DNA from: Tyto alba
Taxonomy: Eukaryota > Chordata > Aves > Strigiformes > Tytonidae
Length of the DNA: 64,000 nucleotides
Direction of reading: 5' to 3'
Assembly: GCF_018691265.1 (NCBI RefSeq)
Contig: NW_024881316.1
Span: 30,356,819 to 30,420,818 of the forward strand
Shown: piece by piece, positions 37,601 through 50,900 of the stretch
How the letters are laid out: each line of letters starts with the position of its first letter
How positions within the stretch are numbered: the first letter of the stretch is position 1
Position numbers and translations under genes: made by a program
The notes under the pieces: generated by a model
What the model was told of the DNA's origin: nothing
Databases searched by the model: none
Seen by the model: the letters and a program-made list of their open reading frames with translations, nothing else

Positions 37601-40600
37601 TAACATTTTGAAATTTTCCATCAAGACAGCATGTCTTTTTAATGACACTATTCAAACAAAAGACAGTGTCAATGTAAGAAACACTGGATGAATTGAGTTT
37701 AACATGCTGTGCAGATGCTATACAAGACTGCAGTGACTTGTCTGGACTTTAAAAATCTATTAAACTAAAGCAATAGTTAAGAGCTATGTCCCTTTTTATC
37801 ATTCCCAATGTGCAAAATCCTTGATCTTAGAAAAGTAAGGTGACATGTCTTCTGAATACATCTGCAGTTCAAATGGAAAATATTAGCTGCTTGTGAAGTA
37901 GGATTTAGGATAACAACAGCATTCCACCACAGAAATGTAGAAAGAACATAAGATGAAGGCTTTAAAAACCACATTAACATTTGCCTACACCAGAAACAAG
38001 CTGTCGTCTTCTGACCTCAAGGCAGCTATTGTTTATTATTGCCTGAATTGACTGTTGATATAAAAGAAAGTCCAAATAATCCCATAGCAATCTTTAAATA
38101 CTCTCAATATAAGAGAATAGCCTGGCAACAAGTAAGGCTGTATGTAACCATACCAAGCCAGCTCAGCTGAAAGAAAACATTTATTCTGCTCCTACAATGT
38201 TTCATCTGCTGCACTGCATTCAACAAGGCCCTTTCTACAAAGCTTAACTAAAAGAACAAAAAAAAAAAAATCTTCCTTTTCTGTGACAACATTTGGGGTT
38301 CTAAATAAAAGCATGGGTTGCAAAATAACTCAGTTTCACCCAGATGGAGAGAAAATCCTTGATTAAAACAGCCTGAGTATTCCTTCAGCAACTGGGATTA
38401 TTCTCTATATGTGAAAGCTGTCCCACTTGCCTCCTGTGTAGCAAGAATACGGTGGTTTTCTAGTGACAGGAAACAGCAAGCCCTCAGCTTGGTGTCTCCT
38501 AGCAGCATTTCTTGGAAGTGTAAAACCTGTATTATGGAAATTCGTAACATACAGTGCCAAATCTGGCACCTAAGCATGGGAAAAAGACAGGAACCTCAGT
38601 ATGACCCTTTGACCAATGTTTCAAACTGGCTGACTCTAAACCCTCCTCTGAAGCATCCCATTCAGGCCTCTAAGTCCTTATTCACCAGTTAGGACCTGCC
38701 ATTCTGAGGGGTCAGGCTGATGATTTGCCCCACAAAACCTTTTGGCTTGTAGTCTTGAGTTCATATTTAAGTCCCTTAATTGTGAAAGCATGGAGAAGAA
38801 AAAAAGAAAAGGTGATCTTCATTGGAAGAGAGGCAACACCTAAGAGTGGAGGTAGAGGACTAAAATCCTGCCTTACTATCACACTAGTAGCGGGTCCAAT
38901 AAATGTTGAAATTGATTCCCAGTGGCTGGGGACTCTCTATTGCAGCCTAATATATGTGTTGCCTTGGTATATTTAATCAGTTCCTGATGAACTGTTGCAT
39001 TCTGCCTGTAAAAAATCAGAGTACTTGATGAAAGCTTTCTTTTTTTCTCCCCACCAAAACAAAGCAATAGTTTCTTTTCCTTTCTCAGGACAATTCCTGA
39101 TTACTTTTTACCCTCTGGGTACTTTTTCATGCTAATCTCTATGAAAAGAGACATGAAGCGCTTTACTGCACTGATCCTTGGAATGGCTGTGAGCCAGGTT
39201 AACAACAGACAACATCTCATAAAGATGTAAGTAGGTAATGGGATTTATTTTGGCAACACAGCAACATTTTTAAAGCATGTGACTTGTGGGAATGTAAAGT
39301 TGTATCACCGAGGGAGGCATCAAGTAGACACAAACATCTTTACTGAATGCAACAATTAGGTTTATTCCTTTACCACAGGAACTGCTGTTCTGTTCCATTT
39401 CTGAATCTAAAGAAAGATATTAAATTCATAGCTTTTCAGCTAAACACAGCTGGCCAGACCTTCTTGTGACTTAGACATAACTGATCTGTACTCTGCTCCA
39501 TCTATTACCAGGATGGAATGATAAAGTGCGGTGAAAAGAACATTCATAACACTGCTGGAGGGACAGCAAAGATGTTGAGACAAAAAAAGAAGGAAAAGTA
39601 TGTTGGAGGTGCAGAGGTTTCCTTGCTATGTCACAGCAGGCTAAGTGTGAAAAAAAGAAAGAAAAGGAACTACTGCATGAAATTAAGCAGCCAGGATAAT
39701 TGCAAAATAACAGTCTGATATTGCTAGGATGTCTGCTTTAAAATATACTATTAGCAGACAATGCCGTCTTTTCATGACTCGGTAAAGTCTCCTGATTAGG
39801 TACATCATAATGAAGAGCTGGTTAGGACAGCAATAGTGTCTAGTAATTTATTACCTATTCAGTAATTAATTGGTTCCTTTTAGTTTAAATAAGGATAATG
39901 TTGTTTCATTCCTCTAGAAGTCTGACAAACTTTCAGCATGAATGAGGTTTGTGCATATGTACATATTGGTATTTTTTGCTGACATATGCTATCTAACAAG
40001 CTTTTTGTCACATATTGGATCTCAGTTTTTCTTGTACATAATAAAAATTAGTGAATTCTGAAATATACCTCACCGAACCCCAAACTGTAGATAACAGAGA
40101 CTGTGAGAGGACAGCAGAGAGTCTGTCTTTCTACTGGTAATTGTATAATTGTATTATCCCATCTATGCAAAATGTTTAACCTATTTTAACAATATGACAA
40201 CAGAATAACGCAGAAGTTTTGAGAAAATTAGTCAATACACCAGTTTTCAATACCTTCTTCTAGTTTCCAAGCTAAAGCCATGGAACATTCCCAATGTGTC
40301 TAAAAATCTCACTGCGAAGATTACTGATTTGGTAAATACTATAGGAAAAAGCATGAAAACAGTAGGGGATTAAAAAGAAAAGATAAGGAAAAATATTTTA
40401 GATCATATGACACACACTATGGCAGCAAAATATTATTTTACAAAACAAAGTTACCGAGTACGGGAGGTCATTCTCTATAAAGACAACTTTAATTATACTG
40501 TGGCCAAATGATTCTTAACTGTAATCAACCAGAAGGAATAAAGTCAATTTACTCCATTTATTTCAAAGATAACTGAATCTTTCTCATAATATATCAGTAT

Positions 40601-42515
40601 CAGTCCAAGACTATCAGTCTAAATGTCTGAACTCTGTGGTTTGTTTTTTTTTTTTTTAATAATCATTAGCAAACTTTTTGGCAATTAACTGTGTTAAACC
40701 TTGGTTGTTTTCTTGTTTGGCCTCGTACACAAAGTTATTTACTGAAACAAAACCTTCTCTTCAAGTCTCTGTCTATTTTAGTCTCATGGCAAAATAAATA
40801 AATAAAAGTTGTTGAAATGTAAATATTTGAGGGTTATTAGATTAAGCTTTGGAACTTAGGAACTGACTATGTCTGTTAAAAGAAGCATGTATTACTCATC
40901 TAGGTTACTAGAAAAATGTATACCTGTACTTTGCCAAACTAATTTTATTTGAATTTGGAGAAAAAAAATATGTTTGCCCTAAATTTTTTATAGGATAGTG
41001 ACTGAATACTACTGATCAACATTTTGGAAGAGCAACAGGATATTTCAGCAGCCTGCTGGAAAACACATAAATAAATGTATTGCAGTTCTGCTTTTCCACA
41101 TTTTCCTTAGTCAGACTATAGTGAAGCACAGTTAACTGCAACCTGGAAACAATTCTTAACTCTGTATCTTGGAGTCCATCTTTAACTTTTCCCATTTCAA
41201 CGTAAAGCAACTTAGAATTATATTAATTGCAAAGATATTGTATCACAAAGTGCTTTACTGTATGAAGTTGGGAAGAAACAGGGGAATGTCAGGTGGATCT
41301 AACAAAGAAACTGACCCAGTGCCCTAGATATCCTAACACCTCACCAAAGGATGAAATAAACTCATCATGTCTTCAGCAGAAATTCGTATCCTGTGATGGA
41401 AAACCAAAATGAGGTAAGATCTCTTTTGCACGGAAGACTCATTTTGAGCTGATACTGCATGAACCTGGATACCCATTTGTGAAATGATGTGAATAAAGAA
41501 TGAATATAGAATCAAGTGCATTGGAAGGCAAGTCATGACTGGATCTATGTGAAGATGTAAGGAAGTGAAGAAACTGTGTAAGAACAGACAGTATTTAAAT
41601 ATTATGACATTCACATAAAAAATGGGAAAAAAGTTTAACACTAAGAGTTTTCAAATACACATTTGTGCTAAGAAATAAGTGTATTTTAAAATATTCTTTC
41701 TGAGTTGAGATGTATTTTTTTCCCATCACCTAGAAGAGAACAGTGAATAGATACTTTAATTCTCTGTGTCATAATATTAAAGCACCTACGGAATCTACAT
41801 GATTCATTAACTCATTGCTTAGTTCTCAGAAATGGTGTCTTGATCATGAAAACCCTACATAAGATAAGTAATACGGATTTTTGATAAAAGTCTACACACT
41901 GCAATCTTCAGCAAATAATCTAAACAATACATGTATCAAGAAGAAATCACATGGAATTTACTTGGAAATGTGGCCCATTTTATTTTAACTGAAAAGCATT
42001 CATTATACAGTGCAAACAGTTCTTTGGTAAATTTACTGATTAAAATAAAAACAACAAAGACTTTGTTTTAGGTAACATTAAAAAAGAAAATAAATATGTA
42101 AAATTTGCAACATATTACAGCAATATTCTCACAGTGGATACTGAGGAAATGGTCATCTAGCCATTGGCCACTGTTTCAGAAATGTTAAAATCAATGCTGA
42201 TTCTGCAGACACTGCAATAAAACTGAGTTAGTACAAGCCATGACTGATTACATTTTAAACTGTGGATAAAGATCTGTTTTTCCTGAATGGTTTATAAGCA
42301 GATGGATGGAGAAAAATAACTCAATATTACACTTGTTTAAGCATATCCAGACTCCTAGGCCCGTTTTATATACCATATGAATAAACAGTGAACAACAAAG
42401 AAAACCTCCCACTTTACTCTGGAGGCTGGAGAAAAGGAACAATCAGATATAAGGTACTATTTAATAATGTATAAATGGAAACTCTCTTCTCCTATAAGCG
42501 GAAATCTTGAGAAAG
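31629..42515. other. Intergenic 3' flank of PXDN, no gene recognised
   Basis: Only the MIR-like relic at 33010-33180, a possible old repeat near 35566-35650 (GGTGAAATCCTGGCACAATG) and homopolymer runs such as T14 at 40644-40657. ORFs stay under about 105 codons with no recognisable domain. Confidence 0.6.
33010..33180 (+). repeat. MIR-like ancient SINE relic
   Basis: The segment TTTACAGATGGGAGACTTAA, then GAGAAATTAAGTGAATTGCC, then CCAAG closely follows the MIR core pattern (TTACAGATGAGGAAACTGAG ... TTAAGTGACTTGCCCAAGG). The remainder to about 33180 is diverged. Such relics are known across amniotes. Confidence 0.55.
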
Positions 42516-44789
42516 TTTATTTAATATAAAATTGGAATAAAAGAATGCAAGTAGTAACCAGCTGGATGTATTACTGCCTTATTTAACTGTTTGGACAGTT
42601 AAATAATATTTGGTTTAGCTCTGCAGTCCTTCTTCTTTGAGGAATTCCTGCTATAGGTCAGTGGGAGTTCCATCTGAGTTGGAATTACAGGACGAGACAT
42701 GTGGTTTGGACTCTCAACAAAAGTCAACAAAATACCAGAGTATCAAAGAAATACAGGAATGACAACCTCTAGGAACCATATGATACTCAAACATGCTCGC
42801 CACACACAATTTCTACAAGTATTAACATAGAAAATTACATAAGTCAAAACACTGTATATAAAATCAATTAAAATATTCTTAAAAATATAAACTGTAGTTC
42901 CATGTGTACCTCTACCACACACTTTTAACACACCACTCACATGTACATATTGCTCCTACCATAGTATGAAACAAGTTTCTGTAGTAAGCTTTAAAGATAC
43001 ACCAAAGTTTGAATGTGTGTCACAGTATCAGTTTATCAAATTAGAAATTATTAATGTTAGTAATCAGATAAATTATGTGCCAAAATATTATAGTGGAACT
43101 CATATTGCTGTGCTAGGTTAGTTATTAGACAGGTATTTGATCTACCATGTAATAATTAAATATTCAGTCTGTTTGCATAATCTGAAATGTTTAAGATGAG
43201 AATGTTCAATTTTGTGCAGATTTCTTTGATTCCCAAATCTCTATTTCCTAAATATGAACAATAAACTTGGAAGTCAGTGAACTATGTAACTAAAGAACTC
43301 TGGTTCTAGTTAGACCTGACTTAGGACTTTAGGACAGAGTCATAAACTTTAACTTAAGTATTCAGGGAAAGAATCAATTCTGAATAAACACAAAAAAAGC
43401 TGTAAAATGAGGTATGATAGTTGTTCTTCACTGAATATAATATATAATTCCTGGTCAAAAATATGCAGTTTGTATTCTAAAAAGTACACAACTTTGAAAT
43501 GCTAGTGTAGACATATACTCTATAACATTAAACATTTATTAAATGGGAAATAAAGTCCGTTGGTAGACCATTTTTAACATGAATGATAAAAATATTGAGG
43601 TAAAAATATATATGCATTAGATGAAACTGGAAAAAAAAACTAAAAAAATCAAATACCTTGTCAGAAAAAGTAGTCAATCCACAATTAATCATGATGCTTG
43701 ATTTTGATTGCTCTTTTTTTCAAAAAACAGTGCCACCATATAATCAGGAACATATGTCTATTGACAATATGCACAATGAATCAGTAGGAATCTTTGTATA
43801 CAAAATGGCATGTGACATCTTTTCACATTTTGAAAACAGGGCCACACAAATAAGTGAGCTGATCTGAGATCAAGAGAAGCATGCTTTAAGACTGGACTGG
43901 ATGTTCATGTTACAATGATTTGAAATAAATGAAAAAAAAAAACAAGAGTTGCCAAGCAATTACATATGTTTTGACAAAAAGGATTATATTAATTTTAAGA
44001 TCAAAGGCTACTTTGTCATGTATGCTTTCCTAGAATGAGGAACACTGTCAATTACATCTGTAATATACATTCAGTTGCTTTTTGTATCTTCCAATTACAT
44101 TTACATTTTCTTACTAATTTTAGCTTTTTTACTTTGAAAATTTTGATTAATTTTGCTCCTTGAATTAATGAAAGGATGTTGAAAGGAGTCATGTAGGTTT
44201 TTTTTTTTTTTTATTTCCTTGTTGGTTCAGACATAGAAATTATAGTGTGAATCAACAGAATTACCATGCATAGGTGTTTACAGAAAGTGGACCTCTATGG
44301 CATTGCTTTGGCCACAGTGACCTTGTGTTTTCCTTTTCCCTGCATTTACTAAATAATAACAAAGACCTAAATATCATGTCAGACTGGTACTGAGAAGGGA
44401 TAGTAAACTTTTAAAGTTGCTAATTAAAGTTAGAAAACAAAGTGTTCATTTTAGAGTAAGTTTTAAGCCCAGTCATTTTCAGTACTTAAAACTACCTGAC
44501 AGTGTTCTTTTGAAGTAGCACCAGTTTGAGTTTGTCTAACCTGAGAAGTTTAACACACAATTAACTTTGACCTGTTTGTTAATTTCCCTTTCATTAATTT
44601 TTGCATTGTGATTACCTTAATGGGCAGAAAATAAAATGATACATTATATTACACTGTTACAGCACCATTAGAATATTGTAAATCTTGATTTCTTGCTGTT
44701 GTTATTAAGACTGTAGTTACCTGGTTTTGCCATCAGCAGGCATTGATATGATCTGAGGAGTATGCACCTTAAATTCTTAAAAAGCAGAC
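42516..44789 (-). other. PXDN: Probable PXDN 3' UTR and downstream region, end unknown
   Basis: Non-coding AT-rich sequence follows the PXDN stop. Minus-strand AATAAA hexamers occur at 44215-44210, 43540-43535 and 42521-42516. The last gives a UTR of about 2.3 kb, near the length I recall for mammalian PXDN. The true cleavage site cannot be decided from sequence alone. Confidence 0.35.
42655..42700. repeat. Ancient repeat relic
   Basis: GTCAGTGGGAGTTCCATCTG followed by GTTGGAATTACAGGA resembles the old amniote CAATGGGAGTTTTGCCTGAG-type repeat end. It is short, so this is weak evidence. Confidence 0.3.
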
Positions 44790-44912
44790 TTATGGCTTCT
44801 TTTTATTAATATTTTGTTTTAAGCAGACTGGACAGCAATCTCCTTTAACCTTCATAGGTTCTTCGCAGTCAGCCGGTGGACATGATTCTACAAAACAGGT
44901 AATCTGACCAAC
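44790..44912 (-). CDS. PXDN: PXDN terminal coding exon, end of VWC domain and stop
   Basis: After TGACACAG, 40 codons and a TAA (44792-44790) encode [16 protein letters not shown], then the VWC closing motif CCPVC and a short basic tail NKKKP. The Cys pattern completes the VWC domain begun in the previous exon. The total length ends one residue longer than human PXDN by my count. An AATAAA hexamer lies within the coding bases at 44807-44802. Confidence 0.93.
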   Translation of the reverse strand, partial: VGQITCFVESCPPADCEEPMKVKGDCCPVCLKQNINKKKP

Positions 44913-47900
44913 CTGTGTCAGGAAAAAAAGCAACAAAATCACAACATACTAGCTGCATGTTCCAAACAAGAAATACATTTTTATATTATTGAAGAACATG
45001 TTCTCACTCATTCTCTCTAACATCTTGGCTACTATAATTAACTCCATGTAGTTTATTTCAGCATAAACTTACAACGAGATGGCTCTTTGTATTATACCAT
45101 CTTTAATGGAGCAGTATAACATTTTATCTAATATTCAGGCATGAAACTCTGGGATATCAAGTACTGACATATTCCTTCTACTACCTTTTTAAAAACTTCA
45201 CCATGATAAGAGAAAATGAAAATCTAGCACTAAGTTAGATGAGTTTATATTGATTTTTATGCATTTTAGTAGACTTCTTCAAGAAGTCTCTCACTTCACA
45301 GTTAATTTTGCCAGTACAATTATACATCAATGAAAATGGAAATATAATAAAAGTATATAAAGGCTGGATTGAAAACCAGTTTCAAGGGCAGGGATATCTG
45401 AACAATATATTTTTTTTGCACAAAATAACAGAAGATCCACAAAAATACAATTAGCAACTATTACCCAGACATTAGCAGGCACAAAACTGGAACTGCTGTT
45501 TTAGAAGAAGAACCTAATATAATTTCTATCTCAAAATGGATTTTCACATACTTACTTTGCATTCACACACAGTACAAGGGTCCCTTTTCCAGGTTTCATT
45601 ACTGGAATATGATTTGCCCTTTTCATCAGTGCAATCAGTTTTACTGAGGCGTGATTCAAGTTTTTTTATCTGAAAACATTTTAAAAAGTTAATAACTGAA
45701 TCAAAGAAAGGTTTATATTTGTTCAACATATCTGTTTTTTCTCTTATGCTGCATAATCTATGATTGTCTGGGTTTTTCTTTTCACTACATAGTTTTCATA
45801 ATGCTGGAAGATTGGAAACAGGTAGTACATATGGAAACAGCCTTTCAAAAGAAAACGAATAGAAGATACATCTTTCCTACCATTGGAATATACATCTAGA
45901 GCATAGAAAGGGAAGCAAACTACATGTGACGCATATAGAAAGACAAATCTAAATTTTCAAAAATGTCTAGATTAAAAGACAAATTTTTAGAGAAAGACTA
46001 ATTCCATGTTTAGTATACAATGGTTACACAAAGCTTCAAGTTCAAAAGTCAAGAGGGTCTAATTGTAGAATATTTGAGTATGATTTCAAAAGAACATAGA
46101 AATAACAAATAACAACACACAATGTTCTGTGTTGTGTTTTGTTTGAGATACTATGTGGTGGGTTTTGGCTGCAGTGGATGTCTAGATATTAAAAATATAA
46201 GAGGAGTGATGTTAGGAAAATATTATAAATTAAATCTACAATTAGAAACTATCCATTATAGTACCTTACCTGGTTTCTGAGGCTTGAAATAGTTTTTTGC
46301 ATTTCCAAAACAAATTCTTTGAAGTCATTCACTGCGGGCATGTTTGTATTTTCATTAGATGCTGATGTAGCATTATGAAAATATTTATTCTGTTTCACAG
46401 AACTGCAACAAATAAATGCCAAGTCAGGATATTCATCTAACTAATTTTTATTTGGCTAGGTATTTCAGAACACTTAGAAAAAATGTAAAAGAAGAGCAAT
46501 GAACAAATGTAGAAACTGTATGAACCACAATGGGACATGAGACCCACTGGTGCTGAAGACAACCTCAGGTGAGGTGAGCTGTGGATTACTGTTAATATCT
46601 CTAGCAAGAATTTTACTTAGAAAACTAATGTATGTATTTCATGCAGGGGGACACACAAAGTTGTCGTCAGTGACATTGTAGAGCATCCTTAAATTCACTG
46701 GGAAACCTCTTGAGCCTCCAATATGAAAGCAGACAAATGTGAAAGTCTTAAAAATTGTTACTTCCAAACATGAAATTCACATTTTGCATTCAGATTCAGT
46801 TTCTCCCTCTATATGCTCACTAGCAAGACATGTATTTAACGAAATATGACTTTAAAAAGGAAAAAAAAATTAGTTTTCATAGATAAATGAGAAGTACTTT
46901 CAGATATAAACATTTGCATGTGTACCATCTTAACTAACATTTGAAATCAATACTGATTATCGTACATAAAATCTGGAGTCTTTTATCTATAGCACTTTCC
47001 AGGTGATATCTGATAAGAGATGTAGAACATTAGGTTGTGTTAATCAATTCAATCTGCTGATGGGAAACAATTATCAAAAGAAGTGTCAGTAACTAATAAT
47101 AATATTAGTTGGCACCACTTAAGAAAACATGTATTCAAAACCAAGGATAACACTAATTATTAAGTCACTTATTACATTAAGATGCTTGAATCCTTACAAG
47201 CATTCCTATTTTGTTAACATGTCATCTCCAGAGCTAAGGGATACCCAAATAATGAATTGGTAAAGAAATCCCCTCTCATATAATAGGGTTCATAATCTTG
47301 CTGTATAAATTAAAACAACACTTATTGGCAGGTGTTTAAGCTACTTAGTTTCCCATAGCTTTTCATCTAAATTAAAGAAAAAGAACTCTAAACAACATAA
47401 CATGCCAAAATTCAAGTAAACCAGCTGCTACTGTATAACAAAAAGTTTAAATCTTCCCCACCTGCTCAAGTTATTGAAAATTAGAAGGAAATAAAAAAGG
47501 AGAAAAAAGTATTCCCAACATTAATACAATTTCAATACAACAATGGGCATGAGGACTGATGAGAATGTTAAAGGACTGAGGATGCTTTAGCTTTATTTAT
47601 TCTATAAAGTATTGTAAATTTACTATTTTGTAGTCTTAATTAGTAATTGGACTGTTGTAGATTTTTAAGCTTCATTTCTGAAACACAGTCAAAGAGCAAG
47701 TTAACGAAAACAAGCTGCTTCTCATATACAAGCACTTATTTTTCTTGTTTTCATTTTTATCCTGTTTATTCCTTCTATAGTTTTAGAATCATGGGACTAT
47801 CATCTTGAAAGAGTGAATTGCTGTTATGTAAATTTAAAAACTTCTAATAGTTCACTTGCAGAGACAGATGAAATAGCCTTCTTCAAGGATTACTTCGAAG

Positions 47901-50900
47901 GAACTTTTTTTTTTTCTATTGTCTATAAGTAAGCTTACACTTAGCTGCTGTCTTGTCTAAAATCCTAAACACCTAAAGGTTCTGTTACTTCAGGACAGCT
48001 CCCTATCAATTAAGTGAAATATAATGGTGGTGTTTCTTCAGTGCTCTAACATCTCCATGAGTATTTGAAACTGCTGAAATAAATTTACCAGTCTACCTAC
48101 CTGTCTAGCTTCTTTCCTTGGCAGAGTGGGTAGACTCTGCCTGGTTGCCTCAGTCAAGTAGATAATTTTATTTGCTAAAAGAACATATGTTATACAGGAA
48201 GAGCTGTAATTCAAGAGTCTCAAATTTACTCACCATGAAGGACCTTCGCAAGAAATGTGTGATCTGAGCAGAACTCATTTAATTCCACTAATTTGATTCC
48301 CTGGAAATTGCAGGGATCCTGTGCAGTTGGTCATTTGTGACTGACATTGTGATTTATTTACTTGCTAGAGTATTTTGAAGATTAGGGAGTTATAAACACC
48401 ATTGTAGCACTACTATTCTCCATTCCTGCTCTGAGTATTTTGGTACTAGAAGTAATCCCTACTATTATGACAAATTTTTATGCTAGTTTTGTCAACACTT
48501 GATTTCCTCCAATTTCTACAGAAGGACATAGCAGCTCCAAGGAGGAAAGGAAATAATTTAGCTTGATTACTTCAGGCACAATAGGAATGTGGGATTCCAA
48601 ATGCCCCAAATTATGCTTCATTACTGAGTTTTTTCATGAAAAGCGCAGGAAGAACAAACGCACTATACTGTGTCACTCACAAAGAGTCTTACAGAACTCT
48701 GAGCTTGAAAAAAAAAAAAAAGTGGTTTAGTGTTAGCAGATATGCAGAAGTGTCAGAATGAAATAAATCCATCATAAACTTGAGAAAGCAGACACTGGAA
48801 GAAAGTGGTATGCACTTACAAAGAAATCATTCAGTTTCATTTCATTTTGAAAACATGTGTTTTTTCATACTTAAAAAAAACAAAAACAAAAACAAAAAAC
48901 AACCAAAAAACAAACTAATCTCACCTTACTGTTTTGGACATTTTAATTTTCTTTAAGGGCTTGTCCTCCTGAAAGCTGTAATCAAGAGAACGTCTTCCCC
49001 GAAAGTGATATGAAAATGCATTAAATTGTCCTCTAGTTCTACAGTCTGAAATTAGATAAGAAATTACACATTATCAACTACAGTATAATTCAGCAGTTAC
49101 AATATTAATATGGTATTAAAGTGTCTTCGGAATTGGGAAAGGAAATTCATACATTCAGACTGATCCCTCTGGAATCAGTTCGATGGCAACTGAGTATGTC
49201 CCAGCAATACAACATTTAAGCCAGCTGGACGCAGAAAATTTGATTATTCACAGACCAGCTTTTTGGTATGAAACAACGGAATAAAGATTATTTTTACAAC
49301 TATATCAGTGCTACTTCAACTATTCATTTCTGAAATTTCCATTAATTATTTCCTGTTTTTAAATGAGGTGGTTACATATAGAAGAAAAAAATAACAGAAA
49401 AACCAGCCTGTTGTTTCCTTATGTATTTCAGGCAATATTATTTGTTATTTTTGGCATCTGAAAGAGAATCTTTAATTAAATCCTGGAGAACATTTGTCGA
49501 CACACTTTACTGGTTGATGAGCCTTATTTCCGAACTTGAGGGAATTGAAGGTATCACCTGTCACTCAGACCCTAAGACACTTTCCACCACAGAGTGAAAA
49601 TCTCAAGCCTGAGAATAATCATGACAGAAATCTTCTAAGATCCTAAGAGGATGTCTTCACAGGATGAAGTATGTCTTTCCTTCAGTTCATTTTATTCAAC
49701 CTTCCAAACCTAGTGAGTATTTGGAAAGAGTCCCATTTAAAATCAAAACAAAACTGGAACAGCATTTTGGAGAGGAGTTTTCTCATTTCTGTTCACAGAA
49801 GCTTTAATACAAAAAGTTATAATGGGCCAAGCTGCAGAAGGAAACAATAGCATGTCCAACTGTTAGAAGCAAAGAACCTGCTAAGAAAACAGAAGGGAGA
49901 GCTAAAATACAGAATCCCATGGACATCCCAACTAAGTCTGGTATTATCAGAACGAGCTGTGAAAGCAACTGAACAGGGGAAGAATTAATTTTCCCTAATG
50001 TTTCTCTTAACTTGCACCAGAACAAATTTATTCAGAAAATCAATAACATTCTATAAAGTATTATCCTGGAATTTAGCAGTAGCTAGATCAAATACCTAAA
50101 GTATTAACACAAATTATTGCACAAGTTTCAGGTCAATGAAAGAACCTTGAAACATTGTTGATCTAAGCAACTTGACAAAAAAATGTAAAGTTGCTCTGTG
50201 ATTATATAAAAACAAGAATCTTGGACTACTTTTAATTGTATTGGACTTTTACTTAAATAGACTATTACAATTTCCATGTTAGGAAAATCTTAGTCTGTCC
50301 ATGGCTTAATATCAATTAAGATAGAAAAAAAAAAAAAAAACAAAACCAAAACAACACTCACCAAAAAAAAAAAAAAGTACTGATTGATTTTCAGTTCAAA
50401 ACCAATACCTACTGATCATTCTTGAACAGTTTATCCACAGTTCTCCTTCCCTTTTCTTTCTTTTCTGCTTGTCTCATTCTTGAATAAGTTTGTTACCTTC
50501 CTCCTATAATAACAGCACCACCAAAGAACCAGATGATATTTACTGCCAATATATTGTTCATTCTTCTTGTGTGTTCTGATGTTTCTCACACAGCCTTCTT
50601 GCAGCCCATTCAGAAAGTAAGCATATTCAGATGGGAACAGACGGCTGTGTCTGTAAGATGCTTGGAATTAAGGCATTTTTGATCACCCTTAGAAACTTCT
50701 ATATTTAGTATGGTAAGAAAAGGGTTCACACTCTGAAAAGCCACTGGGGAAAGAACTTGTTTTGGTTAGAGGATGTTTTTTCTTAAAGCAATCTGTTGCT
50801 TAAAGTTTTCCCAAGTGTCACAGAAACTTTAGTTTCTCTTGGAAGCAATTTGTGAAAGAGTTCTGCTATGCTCCTTTGTTTAATAACTGCTAAGGTCATC

